A stretch of 64,000 nucleotides of DNA, taken from NCBI RefSeq assembly GCF_904846625.1, contig NZ_CAJHBL010000006.1:124001-188000 (forward strand). Reading direction: 5' to 3'. Numbering within the stretch: the first letter of the stretch is position 1; every line of letters starts with the position of its first letter. This DNA is from Psychrobacter sp. JCM 18900. GTDB lineage: Bacteria > Pseudomonadota > Gammaproteobacteria > Pseudomonadales > Moraxellaceae. Made by a program: the position numbers and the translations under genes. Under the pieces are notes generated by a model. The model was given only the letters and a program-made list of their open reading frames with translations, was not told the origin of the DNA and did no database searches. Of the stretch, positions 28,087 to 36,831 are shown piece by piece.

Positions 28087-28554
28087 CTAAATTATCTTAT
28101 TCAGTCTATAAAGTTTGTATAGATTTTCAAGCTGTGGCAAATGCTTGTCGTTAGATAATAGTTCTATACCATTTATTTTGGCTGTTGCAAAATGAAATAT
28201 ATCAAACTGGCGCTTGTCGATATTTTTATTCACATTAGCATTATCTGCTTCAAATTTATCTAATCGATATAAATCCGCAGCCAAATCTGCTACATCTTTG
28301 CTGATGTCTAAAGTGGTCAGCCCGTTCATGACATTAATATATTTTTTAATCTCACTTTCTTGCGTTTTCCACATAAAGTATCTTAAAAACTCATAGCGAA
28401 TAAGTGGAGTTATCACTACTTCTACATTGTTTAATGCTATTTCACTACGCAAATTTTTTAAATTCTGTAAAAGCTCAGTATCATTTCCATCACTTTTGCC
28501 TTCGAGCAGACCAATCAGATAATTTGTGTCTAAAAGTTTCTCTTTCTCTTTCAT
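28087..28554 (-). CDS. PIN-domain nuclease, partner of the ATPase
   Basis: 155-residue PIN-like protein, the RNase fold of VapC-type toxins. Candidate metal-binding residues: Asp in LLDTNYLIGLL (residue 9), Glu in RYEFLRYF (about residue 54), Asp in FDIFHFATAKING (about residue 117), and the following LLSNDKHL, matching the four-acid PIN layout. Its ATG overlaps the stop of the upstream ATPase gene by 4 bp, so the two are almost certainly cotranslated. No VapB-like antitoxin is present, so the ATPase may act as sensor or regulator. It ends 8 bp from the convergent YchJ-like gene. Cleavage target unknown. Confidence 0.75.
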   Translation of the reverse strand: MKEKEKLLDTNYLIGLLEGKSDGNDTELLQNLKNLRSEIALNNVEVVITPLIRYEFLRYFMWKTQESEIKKYINVMNGLTTLDISKDVADLAADLYRLDKFEADNANVNKNIDKRQFDIFHFATAKINGIELLSNDKHLPQLENLYKLYRLNKII

Positions 28555-29717
28555 GATTGCCCTGCCTCTAACTGCTTAATTTTTTCATCCAATAAGCTTA
28601 GTAATGCTTGCTTCGCTTCTGTTTGCTGTGGAGCATTGTCACGAGCCAGCTTAAGCTTGTTGATATCAATATCAAAAGCATCTTTTAATAAATCTACAAA
28701 CGCTACATTGTTCGGATGCGCTATCAACTCTGTTTTGACCACGCCGTCTTCTTTATTACGGTACAACTCATAGGCTTCGCCATGTTGTAACTGACTTAAA
28801 ACAATAGCGGAATGGGTGGTGATATAAAACGTCGTATTAGGAAATAGACGTTTTAAAGTAGGAATAATAGTCGCTTGCCACTTGGTATGTAGATGGCTTT
28901 CTATTTCATCAATGAATACCACGCCTTTAACACGAGCAATATTGGTTTCATTGGTGAAGTAGCTATAACCTGCGATGATAGATTGCATGATTTTTAGGAT
29001 TGAAGCAAAGCCACTGGATAATTCTGACAACTCTGTTTTCTTACTCTTTACATTAATAAAAACGCGATTGCTACCTGATATTTCTAAAAAATCTGGTTCA
29101 ACACGTTCATCTATCTTATTGAGCAGGCTCAATAAAGCTGTGATTTCTAGCTCTCGATTGTCTTCTTTAGCCTGATAAGGATTGGCAGATTGGGCGCGCT
29201 GAATAATCCATTCATGAACGTCAATATCCATGTTTGTAGACTGAAAAGCCTCTTCACTAACGAATACCCTCTCTAAATACTTATAATACTTTTCTCTTCT
29301 CTGTTCATAACTACCAATTTCATTGATACTTCTTCGATCCATATTCATATCACCGCGCCCTTGAGCACCTATAAATACAGAAGGCGTTGTATGATACGGT
29401 GTAGATATATTAAAATTCAAACTTGATGCGGAAGAACTTTTATGTATCCAAGGGTCTTTCAATACATTAGATAAATCTAAATCGTATTTATCAGACTTTA
29501 ACAAATTAAACAGTTTATTTTCAAAACGAAAATTTGCTATCTCATTTATAAAAAATTTATTATGAATAAACACGGTTGAAAACAACGCCTCTAAGCACTT
29601 CGTCTTTCCGATGCCATTCTCACCAATCAGACAATACACTCTTTGGTCAGGTTGAAAGCTAAGATGTACATCACCGACACCTACTAGCTGTTTTATTTGA
29701 ATGTCATTACCTAACAT
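28551..29717 (-). CDS. AAA/ABC-type ATPase (OLD/AAA15-like), first gene of an ATPase-PIN pair
   Basis: 388-residue ATPase of the RecF/SMC/OLD type. Walker A is GENGIGKTKCLEA near residue 33, the ABC signature-like LSELSSGFASIL near residue 230, Walker B VVFIDEIESHLH near residue 270, and a switch histidine in ITTHSAIVLSQL near residue 300. The C-terminus is a short helical, Gln/Lys-rich tail; I see no Toprim domain, unlike OLD nucleases. In related two-gene defence systems such an ATPase senses infection and controls a toxic partner; here the partner is a PIN nuclease whose start overlaps its stop. The pair lies between otherwise core genes. Function is inferred, not shown. Confidence 0.8.
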   Translation of the reverse strand: MLGNDIQIKQLVGVGDVHLSFQPDQRVYCLIGENGIGKTKCLEALFSTVFIHNKFFINEIANFRFENKLFNLLKSDKYDLDLSNVLKDPWIHKSSSASSLNFNISTPYHTTPSVFIGAQGRGDMNMDRRSINEIGSYEQRREKYYKYLERVFVSEEAFQSTNMDIDVHEWIIQRAQSANPYQAKEDNRELEITALLSLLNKIDERVEPDFLEISGSNRVFINVKSKKTELSELSSGFASILKIMQSIIAGYSYFTNETNIARVKGVVFIDEIESHLHTKWQATIIPTLKRLFPNTTFYITTHSAIVLSQLQHGEAYELYRNKEDGVVKTELIAHPNNVAFVDLLKDAFDIDINKLKLARDNAPQQTEAKQALLSLLDEKIKQLEAGQS

Positions 29718-29792
29718 GGCTTCACCTAATTTTTATTAAACTATTAGTTTGATAATCTAACAGCGAACTTAGAAATACAAGTCGATCAACCG

Positions 29793-30713
29793 CTAAACAC
29801 TCGCTCCAACGGCTCGTGCAATCGCAATGCCTTCGTCCACTGTTAAAAACTTGCGCTGGCTTGGGCTATCTTTATAAATGACATCACCGTCTTGAAAAAT
29901 TAAGCATTCATTGACGGCCAACTGTTGCCATTTTTCATTTTCAGTCAATGGTACGGTGACTAAAATAGTAACTTTATCCGTATCTGTAGTCACATCACCA
30001 AAATTAATCGCCATATCATCATCAGCGAGTTTAGCTTCACCAAATGGCGCTTTACGCGTGAGATAAAACAGTAAGCTGCCCGCATAAGCCAGTTGCCACC
30101 TGCCATTCGATATTAAGCAATTAAACAACCCATTGGCAGATAGATAACGACATTGCGTAGTCAAAAAATTAAACAGCGTCTTGTCATCAGGACGCGATTT
30201 AAAGCTACTTTTTAGACGATTGACCAAATAACAGAATGCCATTTCAGAATCAGTTGAACCGACTGGCTGACAGTGTGAGGCATTGCCGTTGTCTTGTAGA
30301 CGCTGACACCGTTTGATAAATTCGCTATTCATCTGCCCATTATGCGCAAATACCCACTGCTCGCCCCAGACTTCACGGACGAATGGATGGGTGTTGGCCA
30401 AGCAGTTTTGCCCTTGCGTTGCCTTACGAATATGCGCAATGACATTCATGGCTTTGATTGGGTAATTATTGACCAAATCGGCGACTGGCGACAGATGGCT
30501 TGGACGATTGTCATGAAACAAACGCAGACCCGTTGAGTCATTTGCCGTCTCATCGTTGGTTTTGTCATTATTGCTACATTCGCTACGTTCAAAAAAGGCA
30601 ATGCCAAAGCCATCTTCATGACTGTCCGTCATCCCGCCGCGCTTGCGAAACCCTGCAAAGCTAAAGCCAATATCCGTTGGGGTATTACAGTTCATTCCTA
30701 AGAGTTGACACAT
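29793..30713 (-). CDS. Class II glutamine amidotransferase (YafJ-like)
   Basis: 306-residue Ntn-hydrolase of the class II glutamine amidotransferase family. Cys2 (MCQLLGMNCN) is the likely nucleophile after Met removal. Other family marks are DGFGIAFF (around residue 35), VIAHIRKATQG, NTHPF, VFAHNGQM, and a GSTDSEMAFCYL block. It contains a glutaminase-type domain but no evident synthetase domain, like YafJ. The acceptor and physiological product are unknown. Its ATG directly follows the stop of the DUF2007-like gene (no gap), so the two are coexpressed. The Asn/Asp-rich insert near residue 50-65 is unusual. Confidence 0.85.
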   Translation of the reverse strand: MCQLLGMNCNTPTDIGFSFAGFRKRGGMTDSHEDGFGIAFFERSECSNNDKTNDETANDSTGLRLFHDNRPSHLSPVADLVNNYPIKAMNVIAHIRKATQGQNCLANTHPFVREVWGEQWVFAHNGQMNSEFIKRCQRLQDNGNASHCQPVGSTDSEMAFCYLVNRLKSSFKSRPDDKTLFNFLTTQCRYLSANGLFNCLISNGRWQLAYAGSLLFYLTRKAPFGEAKLADDDMAINFGDVTTDTDKVTILVTVPLTENEKWQQLAVNECLIFQDGDVIYKDSPSQRKFLTVDEGIAIARAVGASV

Positions 30714-31043
30714 TTAATCGTTACCGCCGTTATTGTCGTCTATTATTGGGTTGCCTTGAGGATCGTTGCTTTGAGCGGCAGATAGCGCTTCAAAGTCAGC
30801 ATCACTCATTTTATCCAGTAAGGCAGCACCATCAGTTGGGATGGTATCCAAAATGCGCTGAGCGCTTGCCAGATCGGTACTTTCTACCCAGAGAACGATA
30901 CCCGAGTTCATACCAGGGATAGCGCTGAGCGGTTGCAAGGACACGGTGATGCCGTTATTACGTAGTAGGTTGGCGTGCAGCTCACCTTGCATATTGGTAT
31001 CGTAGCGCGCCAGTTTGTGCCAGTTGTCAACTTGATCGGTCAT
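30714..31043 (-). CDS. DUF2007-like small protein
   Basis: 109-residue protein with one compact alpha/beta domain: WHKLARYDTNMQGELHANLL, an NNGITVSLQ strand, then IVLWVESTDLASAQRIL. This is the DUF2007 pattern, in which a short N-terminal helix follows an adjacent pair of strands; some members are annotated as putative signal-transducing proteins. The C-terminal 35 residues are Asp/Asn-rich and poorly conserved in style. It is coded upstream of, and immediately adjoining, the amidotransferase gene, and 72 bp after thrB on the same strand. Function unknown. Confidence 0.7.
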   Translation of the reverse strand: MTDQVDNWHKLARYDTNMQGELHANLLRNNGITVSLQPLSAIPGMNSGIVLWVESTDLASAQRILDTIPTDGAALLDKMSDADFEALSAAQSNDPQGNPIIDDNNGGND

Positions 31044-31115
31044 GGGGTCGCCTCTAAGGTTTCGGTACTAAAATTAGTACTAGCATTGGTACTAGAATAA
31101 ATGAATAAGCAATGC

Positions 31116-32279
31116 TTACGATAATTGATCCAACGTATATTCTTTGATTGCAAACTCACTACTATTTAATGTTTCCTGCGCTTGCTCAGCTTGCGTGATA
31201 CTGCTAAACACGCCGACTATTTGATGATCTGGTTTGCTTAATAATACGAATACGGTATTTTGCGATTTTTCAACATGCGTCCAATGGTAAGCGGCCAGAC
31301 GTTTCATCAAGTCAGGGTTTTTGACCATGATGTTGTCACCCGTACGGCCTTCGGTACGATTGTAGTGAATCACATTTAGACGTAATAACCAGAAAATCAC
31401 CGCGGCTTTTGCTAGCATAACAGGTAGTGCACACTTTTCATCACTGTTTAGCGGGCGAATCGATTCATAACCTTGTAAGAACGCCGCCATTTTGCTCCGG
31501 TCAAAGTTAACGGATTCGCCTTGTTCTGCAACGCCCCACGTAGTACAAAAATCATTGATAGTAATGGCAATATCCATCACGTAATGCTCGACACTGACTT
31601 CGGTGAAGTCCAATAAACCTGTCAAACGCGCTTCGCCTTTTTGTAGATTCCATAAGGTATTGTCGGCAAACATATCTAAATGGCACAGGCCTTTTGGCAA
31701 GGTTGCCAGTGGTAATTCTGAATAAGAGCGCCAGATATCGCTCATCAGCTTGGCTTCGTCACCTGGCATGAACTGCATTTCACGGTCGCGTACGTCTGCC
31801 CATGGGTACAAAGGCACGCCGTACTGCTCACTTGGCTGCAATGCTTGTAGCGTTTCATGCAGCATTGCTAATGCCGCACCAATGTCATGACACATTGCTT
31901 GCGTGGTTTGATCGGGATGTGAGCCTGCTAAGCACGGCACTAGCGTAATCGCTTTGTCTTCATAATGGATGACATAGCGCTTATCATCACCATCCGTTTG
32001 CGAACCATTTGATTCAACAACGGCTAGTGGTGCGGCGACTGGTAGTTTGCCATTTAATTGATTAAGAATAACGGCCATTTTTTCGATATCAGCGGGCGGA
32101 CGCTCTTCAAATAAAGTGAATACATAAGAGTATGTGTCATCTACATCGTCAGTCGTTTGAATAAACCAGTTTGAGTTTTTAATACCTTGAGTGATCGGAA
32201 TCGCACGGGCAAACGACACGCCAAAGCTTTGGCAAAAGGCGGCAAACTGGTCATCGGTTAACTGGGTATAGACGGACAT
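31116..32279 (-). CDS. thrB: Homoserine kinase (APH-fold type)
   Basis: Phosphorylates homoserine on the route to threonine. It belongs to the aminoglycoside-phosphotransferase-like ThrB type, not the GHMP kinase type of E. coli. Visible: MSVYTQLTDDQFAAF with GIKNSNWF at the N-terminus, the catalytic loop CHLDMFADNTLW near residue 215, the metal-binding DFTE (GLLDFTEVS), and VIFWLLRLNVIHY near the C-terminus. A further 45-60 residues (FVLLSKPDHQIVGVFSSITQ onward) follow the normal end, giving 387 residues where about 320 is usual. It diverges from hisF. Confidence 0.88.
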   Translation of the reverse strand: MSVYTQLTDDQFAAFCQSFGVSFARAIPITQGIKNSNWFIQTTDDVDDTYSYVFTLFEERPPADIEKMAVILNQLNGKLPVAAPLAVVESNGSQTDGDDKRYVIHYEDKAITLVPCLAGSHPDQTTQAMCHDIGAALAMLHETLQALQPSEQYGVPLYPWADVRDREMQFMPGDEAKLMSDIWRSYSELPLATLPKGLCHLDMFADNTLWNLQKGEARLTGLLDFTEVSVEHYVMDIAITINDFCTTWGVAEQGESVNFDRSKMAAFLQGYESIRPLNSDEKCALPVMLAKAAVIFWLLRLNVIHYNRTEGRTGDNIMVKNPDLMKRLAAYHWTHVEKSQNTVFVLLSKPDHQIVGVFSSITQAEQAQETLNSSEFAIKEYTLDQLS

Positions 32280-32464
32280 GACATCTCACTTATAGCAATT
32301 GGATAAGAAGTTAAATAGGATAAATTTATGCGGTAATGACAGCAATTGTACCGCGCATGATAAAACTATGGTGAAAAGCGTAATAATCTTGCGAAAACCT
32401 GCCTGAAATAGCAGTGATTTTGCTAGACTAGCGCCTATGAATTGATTATAAGGTGAAAGACCCT

Positions 32465-33247
32465 ATGTTAGCAAAGCGTATCATTCCTTGCTTGGACGTT
32501 GACAATGGCCGTGTGGTCAAAGGCGTGCAGTTTGTCGATATAAAAGACGCAGGCGATCCTGTCGAAGTAGCCAAACGCTACAACGAACAGGGCGCTGATG
32601 AGATTACTTTTTTGGATATTACTGCGACCAATGATGAGCGCGATACCACTTATCATACTGTTGAGCGCATGGCAGAAACGGTATTCGTTCCGCTGACCGT
32701 TGGCGGCGGCGTGCGTAAAATCGCTGATATCCGCAATTTGCTCAATGCTGGCGCGGATAAAGTTGCCATTAACTCAGCAGCCGTATTTACGCCGGAGTTC
32801 GTTGGTGAAGCCGCGCAGAAATTTGGCAACCAGTGTATCGTCGTTGCTATCGATGCCAAACGCGTCGCTGATATCAACGTCGATGGTATCGTCGTACCAC
32901 GTTGGGAGATTTTCACTCATGGTGGCCGTAAGCCAACGGGTATCGATGCCGTTGCTTGGGCGAGCAAAATGGCAGAGCTGGGCGCTGGTGAATTACTGGT
33001 CACCTCGATGGACGGTGATGGCACCAAAAAAGGCTACGACTTGGCGCTGATGCAGCAAATTACGAGCCGCGTTAATGTACCAGTTATCGCCTCAGGCGGC
33101 GTCGGTAATCTACAACATTTAGCAGAAGGCGTACTAGAAGGCGGCGTTGATGCCGTACTTGCCGCCAGTATTTTTCACTTCGGTGAATACACGGTATTGG
33201 AGGCCAAAGAGTATATGGCAGCGCAAGGAATACAGATGCGTCTTTAG
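32465..33247 (+). CDS. hisF: Imidazole glycerol phosphate synthase subunit HisF
   Basis: Cyclase subunit of the HisHF complex in histidine synthesis, turning PRFAR and ammonia into IGP and AICAR. A (beta/alpha)8 barrel with catalytic Asp in [13 protein letters not shown] (residue ~11) and the second Asp in [16 protein letters not shown] (about residue 130 in the family). GGGVR and ASGGVG are the phosphate-binding loops. The ATG at 32465 has AGGTG at proper distance; a GTG four codons upstream is less likely. 260 residues is normal. hisH and hisA are not beside it. Confidence 0.96.
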   Translation: MLAKRIIPCLDVDNGRVVKGVQFVDIKDAGDPVEVAKRYNEQGADEITFLDITATNDERDTTYHTVERMAETVFVPLTVGGGVRKIADIRNLLNAGADKVAINSAAVFTPEFVGEAAQKFGNQCIVVAIDAKRVADINVDGIVVPRWEIFTHGGRKPTGIDAVAWASKMAELGAGELLVTSMDGDGTKKGYDLALMQQITSRVNVPVIASGGVGNLQHLAEGVLEGGVDAVLAASIFHFGEYTVLEAKEYMAAQGIQMRL

Positions 33248-33309
33248 CACGCTCGTAATATACAAATAAAACCCAAAAAAATGCTATCATAGCGCTAACC
33301 ATTTATTTT

Positions 33310-33410
33310 CGTTCAATTAACTAGGGCAACGCCAAAATAATAGGCGACCGAGTCGATTGAACGCATCAGACTATTTAGCTATTTATTGACGCCTATATTT
33401 CAATTGAACG
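33310..33410 (+). promoter_or_regulatory. Candidate structured 5' leader of ribH
   Basis: Fold one pairs CGTTCAAT (33310-33317) with ATTGAACG (33356-33363), enclosing CGCC (33330-33333) with GGCG (33343-33346). Fold two pairs CGTTCAATT (33310-33318) with AATTGAACG (33402-33410), enclosing ATAGGCG (33340-33346) with CGCCTAT (33390-33396). Both use the same left arm, so they exclude each other. The ribosome site at about 33421 and the ATG at 33433 follow directly. It lacks what I recall of the FMN riboswitch core. Confidence 0.4.
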
Positions 33411-33432
33411 CTTATTAAGCAAAGGATTTTTT

Positions 33433-33954
33433 ATGTCGAACTTACAACAGCAGCGCAACGACGTGACTCATATCGATGGCAACCTACATCAAAACGCTGA
33501 TGCTCGCATTGGTATCGTTGTCGGTCGTTTTAACGGTTTTGTCGTTGAGTCATTAGTTGATGGTGCAATCGATGCCCTACTCCGTCATGGTGTATTGGGT
33601 AGCAACATTACCGTTGTCCGCGTTCCTGGTGCATTCGAGCTACCACTTGTGGCCCAGCGTGCTGCTGAGTCAGATCGTTTTGACGCGATTGTGGCACTGG
33701 GTGCAATCATCCGTGGCAGCACGCCGCATTTTGATATTGTAGCTAGCGAATCTGCCAAAGGTTTGAGCGCTGTGGCAATGGATTATAACATCCCTGTTGC
33801 TAACGGTATCATCACTACTGACAGCATCGAGCAAGCTATCGAGCGCTCTGGTACTAAAGCGGGCAACAAAGGCTCTGAAGCTGCGATGGTTGTACTAGAA
33901 ATGATCGCTGTTTTGTCACAGCTAGATATTGATGACAGCATCGATGAAGCGTAA
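33433..33954 (+). CDS. ribH: 6,7-dimethyl-8-ribityllumazine synthase
   Basis: Penultimate step of riboflavin synthesis: condenses ribulose-derived dihydroxybutanone phosphate with a ribitylaminouracil. The fold marks are [49 protein letters not shown] (substrate phosphate loop with catalytic His) and [18 protein letters not shown]. 173 residues; the first ~20 and last ~10 residues are extra. AAAGGA lies 7 nt before the ATG. It opens the + strand run ribH-nusB-thiL-pgpA, a common order in gamma-proteobacteria, though ribBA is absent here. Confidence 0.96.
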   Translation: MSNLQQQRNDVTHIDGNLHQNADARIGIVVGRFNGFVVESLVDGAIDALLRHGVLGSNITVVRVPGAFELPLVAQRAAESDRFDAIVALGAIIRGSTPHFDIVASESAKGLSAVAMDYNIPVANGIITTDSIEQAIERSGTKAGNKGSEAAMVVLEMIAVLSQLDIDDSIDEA

Positions 33955-34170
33955 GCTTTAAAGCTCAAATTTATTAGTTTAACTGGTGCTGCTATTTAGT
34001 AATAACAGCACCTTATAGCACTAGCCAGCTATCGAAACAATTGGCTACTTTTTGAATTTTCGCCGTATTTCTATACCCTTTAAAAATTTGAATCAGCATA
34101 GCTAAAAAGCTAATTTGTTAATTTATATTTTGACTGGGTATCATCTCAAAAATTTAGGTACAGACCCCCT

Positions 34171-35013
34171 ATGACTGACCAACTCAAGCGCGCTATTAGC
34201 GCTGCGAAAACCGCACAAGCCAATGATGGACAAGCTGAAGCTACCCGTATAGCGAGCAGTAGTGCGGGTGATCAAACATTCGATATGAGTGAGTCTTCTT
34301 ACAAGACCAGTCACACTGCTATCCGTAAGGCACGTCGCTTTGCGATGCAGGGCCTATACGAATGGCTCGTTACTGATCGCCGCTTTGATGTAGATGGCAA
34401 GCTTGGCTGGAAAGCCAATGCTCCGCACGATATTGCTGCTCGCACGCGTGCAACCAATGCCATGCATACCGTCCATATCGGTTATTATCATGAAATGATG
34501 CGCGACATCCCAGAGCAAATTGAAGCGCTCGATGCGCTTATCAGTCAGCATCTCGATCGTGAGGTTGATAAGCTAGATACTGTTGAGCACGCTATCTTGT
34601 TGATTGGCGCGTATGAGCTACAAAACCGTGTAGAGATTCCTTACAAGGTCGTGCTTGATGAAGCAATGAAGCTGAATAATCACTTTGGGGCGACTGATGC
34701 TCACAAACTGATTAATGCAGTACTGGATAAAATGGCTGGTGAGCTGCGTGCTTTAGAAGTGCAAGCAGATACCAATGCCAATCTACGTACGTCACAAAAA
34801 GCGGCGGCTAAACAGTCTGAAGCAAATCCAGTGGATAGCATCGAAACTGCTGCTGAAACAGAAAGCACTATCGTCGATGAGCCGACTGCATCAAACAAGC
34901 CGCGTATCAGTGCTAACAAAGCTAACGTTAAACGCAGTAGTGCCAGTAAAGCCAGTGCAAATATCAGTGACTTTAAGGCGAGCAAGAAAAACGCTAACGA
35001 TACCAAAGACTAA
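34171..35013 (+). CDS. nusB: Transcription antitermination factor NusB, with long tail
   Basis: RNA-binding component of the NusB-NusE (S10) antitermination complex acting on rRNA transcripts. The all-helical core spans residues ~48-190: [15 protein letters not shown], then [37 protein letters not shown] sequence (here [19 protein letters not shown]) and [12 protein letters not shown]. The protein is 280 residues, against ~140-160 normally. There is an N-terminal extension of ~45 residues and an ~85-residue Ala/Ser/Lys/Glu-rich tail that looks disordered. thiL begins 8 bp after its stop, so they are cotranscribed. Confidence 0.93.
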   Translation: MTDQLKRAISAAKTAQANDGQAEATRIASSSAGDQTFDMSESSYKTSHTAIRKARRFAMQGLYEWLVTDRRFDVDGKLGWKANAPHDIAARTRATNAMHTVHIGYYHEMMRDIPEQIEALDALISQHLDREVDKLDTVEHAILLIGAYELQNRVEIPYKVVLDEAMKLNNHFGATDAHKLINAVLDKMAGELRALEVQADTNANLRTSQKAAAKQSEANPVDSIETAAETESTIVDEPTASNKPRISANKANVKRSSASKASANISDFKASKKNANDTKD

Positions 35014-35021
35014 GATTAACC

Positions 35022-36053
35022 ATGAACGAGTTTGAGCTGATTGAGCGTATATTCTCACAGATGCAGGCCACGCATGCGCCATTAACGGGTATCGAAAAGG
35101 GTATCGGTGACGACGCGGCGGTGATGGCATTGCCAGCAGGCTCACGCTTGGTTAGCTGTATTGATACACTGGTTCAAGGTCGTCACTTTCATGCTGACTG
35201 GCAAAGAGTCGACGAATTAGCGTTTGCGATTGGCTATAAGGCAGTCGCCGTTAATGTCTCAGACATTGCAGCTATGGGTGCGACGCCACATAGTATTATG
35301 CTAGCGCTGGCACTACCTGAACGTCTGGCAAATCACGAATGGCTTACTGAATTTGCCAAAGGGCTGTTTCATGCTTGCCAACTGTTTGGCGTGACGCTGA
35401 TAGGTGGTGATACGACACGCAGTGAGCGTTTAGTACTTAGCATCAGCGCGCAAGGGTTGCTCGCCGCAGATACACCAGCCATTTATCGCTCAGGTGCACA
35501 AGTGGGTGATAAGGTTTATGTCTCAGGCACCCTTGGTGATGCCGCTTTCGCCTTGCAGCATCCTGACAGCGCACGAGGTATCGAGTTAGCACATCGTCTA
35601 CATATGCCAACGCCGCGTATTGCGCTAGGTGCAGCATTGGCAAAGATGGGTGCAACAGCGATGATAGATATTTCCGACGGCCTTTATCAAGATCTTGGTC
35701 ATATCTGTCAGCAAAGCTCTGTCGGCATGCGCATCCATTTAGACAAGCTACCGAGTAGCGAGTTATTATCTACTATCGATTTGTCTGATCGCTTGTTAGG
35801 TCAGCTAGCGGGCGGCGATGATTATGAACTGGCATTTACTTTGCCTGCGCATATTAAACCTCCTACTTGCAATACACCTGTCACCTGTATCGGCGAGGTA
35901 ATTGCATTAGCAGATCCGATAGCGATAGATACCAAGTCTTCTAATAACTCACGTCTTGAACTGTTTTATAAAAATCAGCCAATGACGCCAACTCAGCCCG
36001 CACCATTTCTGACGTGGCCCAATCTTACTGGTTACCAACACTTTACAGGCTAA
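35022..36053 (+). CDS. thiL: Thiamine-monophosphate kinase
   Basis: ATP-dependent kinase making thiamine pyrophosphate from thiamine monophosphate. The PurM-like fold shows EFELIERIF at the N-terminus, GIGDDAAVM (metal/ATP loop) near residue 28, CIDTLVQGRHF, VNVSDIAAMGATP, IGGDTTRS and DISDGLYQDLGH. 343 residues is somewhat longer than the usual ~325, with the excess at the C-terminus (Pro/Thr-rich end). It lies 8 bp after nusB and 3 bp before pgpA. Confidence 0.95.
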   Translation: MNEFELIERIFSQMQATHAPLTGIEKGIGDDAAVMALPAGSRLVSCIDTLVQGRHFHADWQRVDELAFAIGYKAVAVNVSDIAAMGATPHSIMLALALPERLANHEWLTEFAKGLFHACQLFGVTLIGGDTTRSERLVLSISAQGLLAADTPAIYRSGAQVGDKVYVSGTLGDAAFALQHPDSARGIELAHRLHMPTPRIALGAALAKMGATAMIDISDGLYQDLGHICQQSSVGMRIHLDKLPSSELLSTIDLSDRLLGQLAGGDDYELAFTLPAHIKPPTCNTPVTCIGEVIALADPIAIDTKSSNNSRLELFYKNQPMTPTQPAPFLTWPNLTGYQHFTG

Positions 36054-36056
36054 TCC

Positions 36057-36662
36057 ATGACTGATCACGACTTATCTAAGCCTGACATCCGTAAAGCAAA
36101 TGACTGCCCACCATTACCGGTCGGTGCCAGTATGCTTGACCGTGTGGTTTATTGGCTTGGGCTAGGTTTAGGTAGTGGTCTGCCGCGCCGTGCACCTGGC
36201 ACTTGGGGTACCGTTGGTGGGCTGATTGTGGGCGTGCCCCTCATGAGTCTAGGTTTTATTCCTTTTTTACTGCTGACTATTTTATCTTGTTTGGTTGGTA
36301 TCTGGATCTGTGGGCGTACTTCTGAATTAATGCAGGTGCACGATGATCCACATATTGTGTGGGATGAATGGGCAGGCATGTGGATTACCTTATTACCGTT
36401 ATCTTACATTTTGTCTTATTTATTTCCTAAGCCTGAAAACACATTGTCGTTAATGATGATGCCTATGTTTTGGGGCTGGCTACCGACAGCCTTTATCCTA
36501 TTTCGCATATTTGATATCTTAAAGCCGCCACCGATCGGCTGGGCAGACAAAAAAGTTGCTGGCGGTCTTGGGGTAATGTTAGATGATATTATTGCAGGCA
36601 TCATGGCAGCGGTCATTTGGTTGGTTATTTACATCATTGTGATGATGTTCATGTCTTTTTGA
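36057..36662 (+). CDS. pgpA: Phosphatidylglycerophosphatase A
   Basis: Inner-membrane phosphatase that dephosphorylates phosphatidylglycerophosphate to phosphatidylglycerol. 201 residues with about four membrane helices. Family marks are GLGSGLPRRAPGTWGT near residue 40, HDDPHIVWDEWAGMW (metal-binding acids) near residue 95, and FRIFDILKPPPIGWAD with GGLGVMLDD near residue 155. Starts 3 bp after the thiL stop, so it is the fourth gene of the ribH-nusB-thiL-pgpA unit. The N-terminal ~35 residues are hydrophilic. Confidence 0.94.
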   Translation: MTDHDLSKPDIRKANDCPPLPVGASMLDRVVYWLGLGLGSGLPRRAPGTWGTVGGLIVGVPLMSLGFIPFLLLTILSCLVGIWICGRTSELMQVHDDPHIVWDEWAGMWITLLPLSYILSYLFPKPENTLSLMMMPMFWGWLPTAFILFRIFDILKPPPIGWADKKVAGGLGVMLDDIIAGIMAAVIWLVIYIIVMMFMSF

Positions 36663-36831
36663 TATTAGCGCACAGAAATATTTACTACAGTTTTAGCTGT
36701 CTTATATATTTGATTTTACTTACTTAAGTTATTGGTACTCAAATTACAAAGCCTGCACATCACAGCGTTTTTATAAATGAGCATTTGCGCTATAATCCAA
36801 TATTATATTTTGTTACATTTGCGAGCCTATT

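Noticed and set aside
28087..28554. VapC toxin of a plain VapBC pair
   Set aside because: No small antitoxin gene adjoins; the only partner is the large ATPase coded just upstream with an overlapping stop.
33248..33432. FMN riboswitch before ribH
   Set aside because: The region folds, but I do not see the conserved RFN core segments, so it is reported only as a candidate leader.
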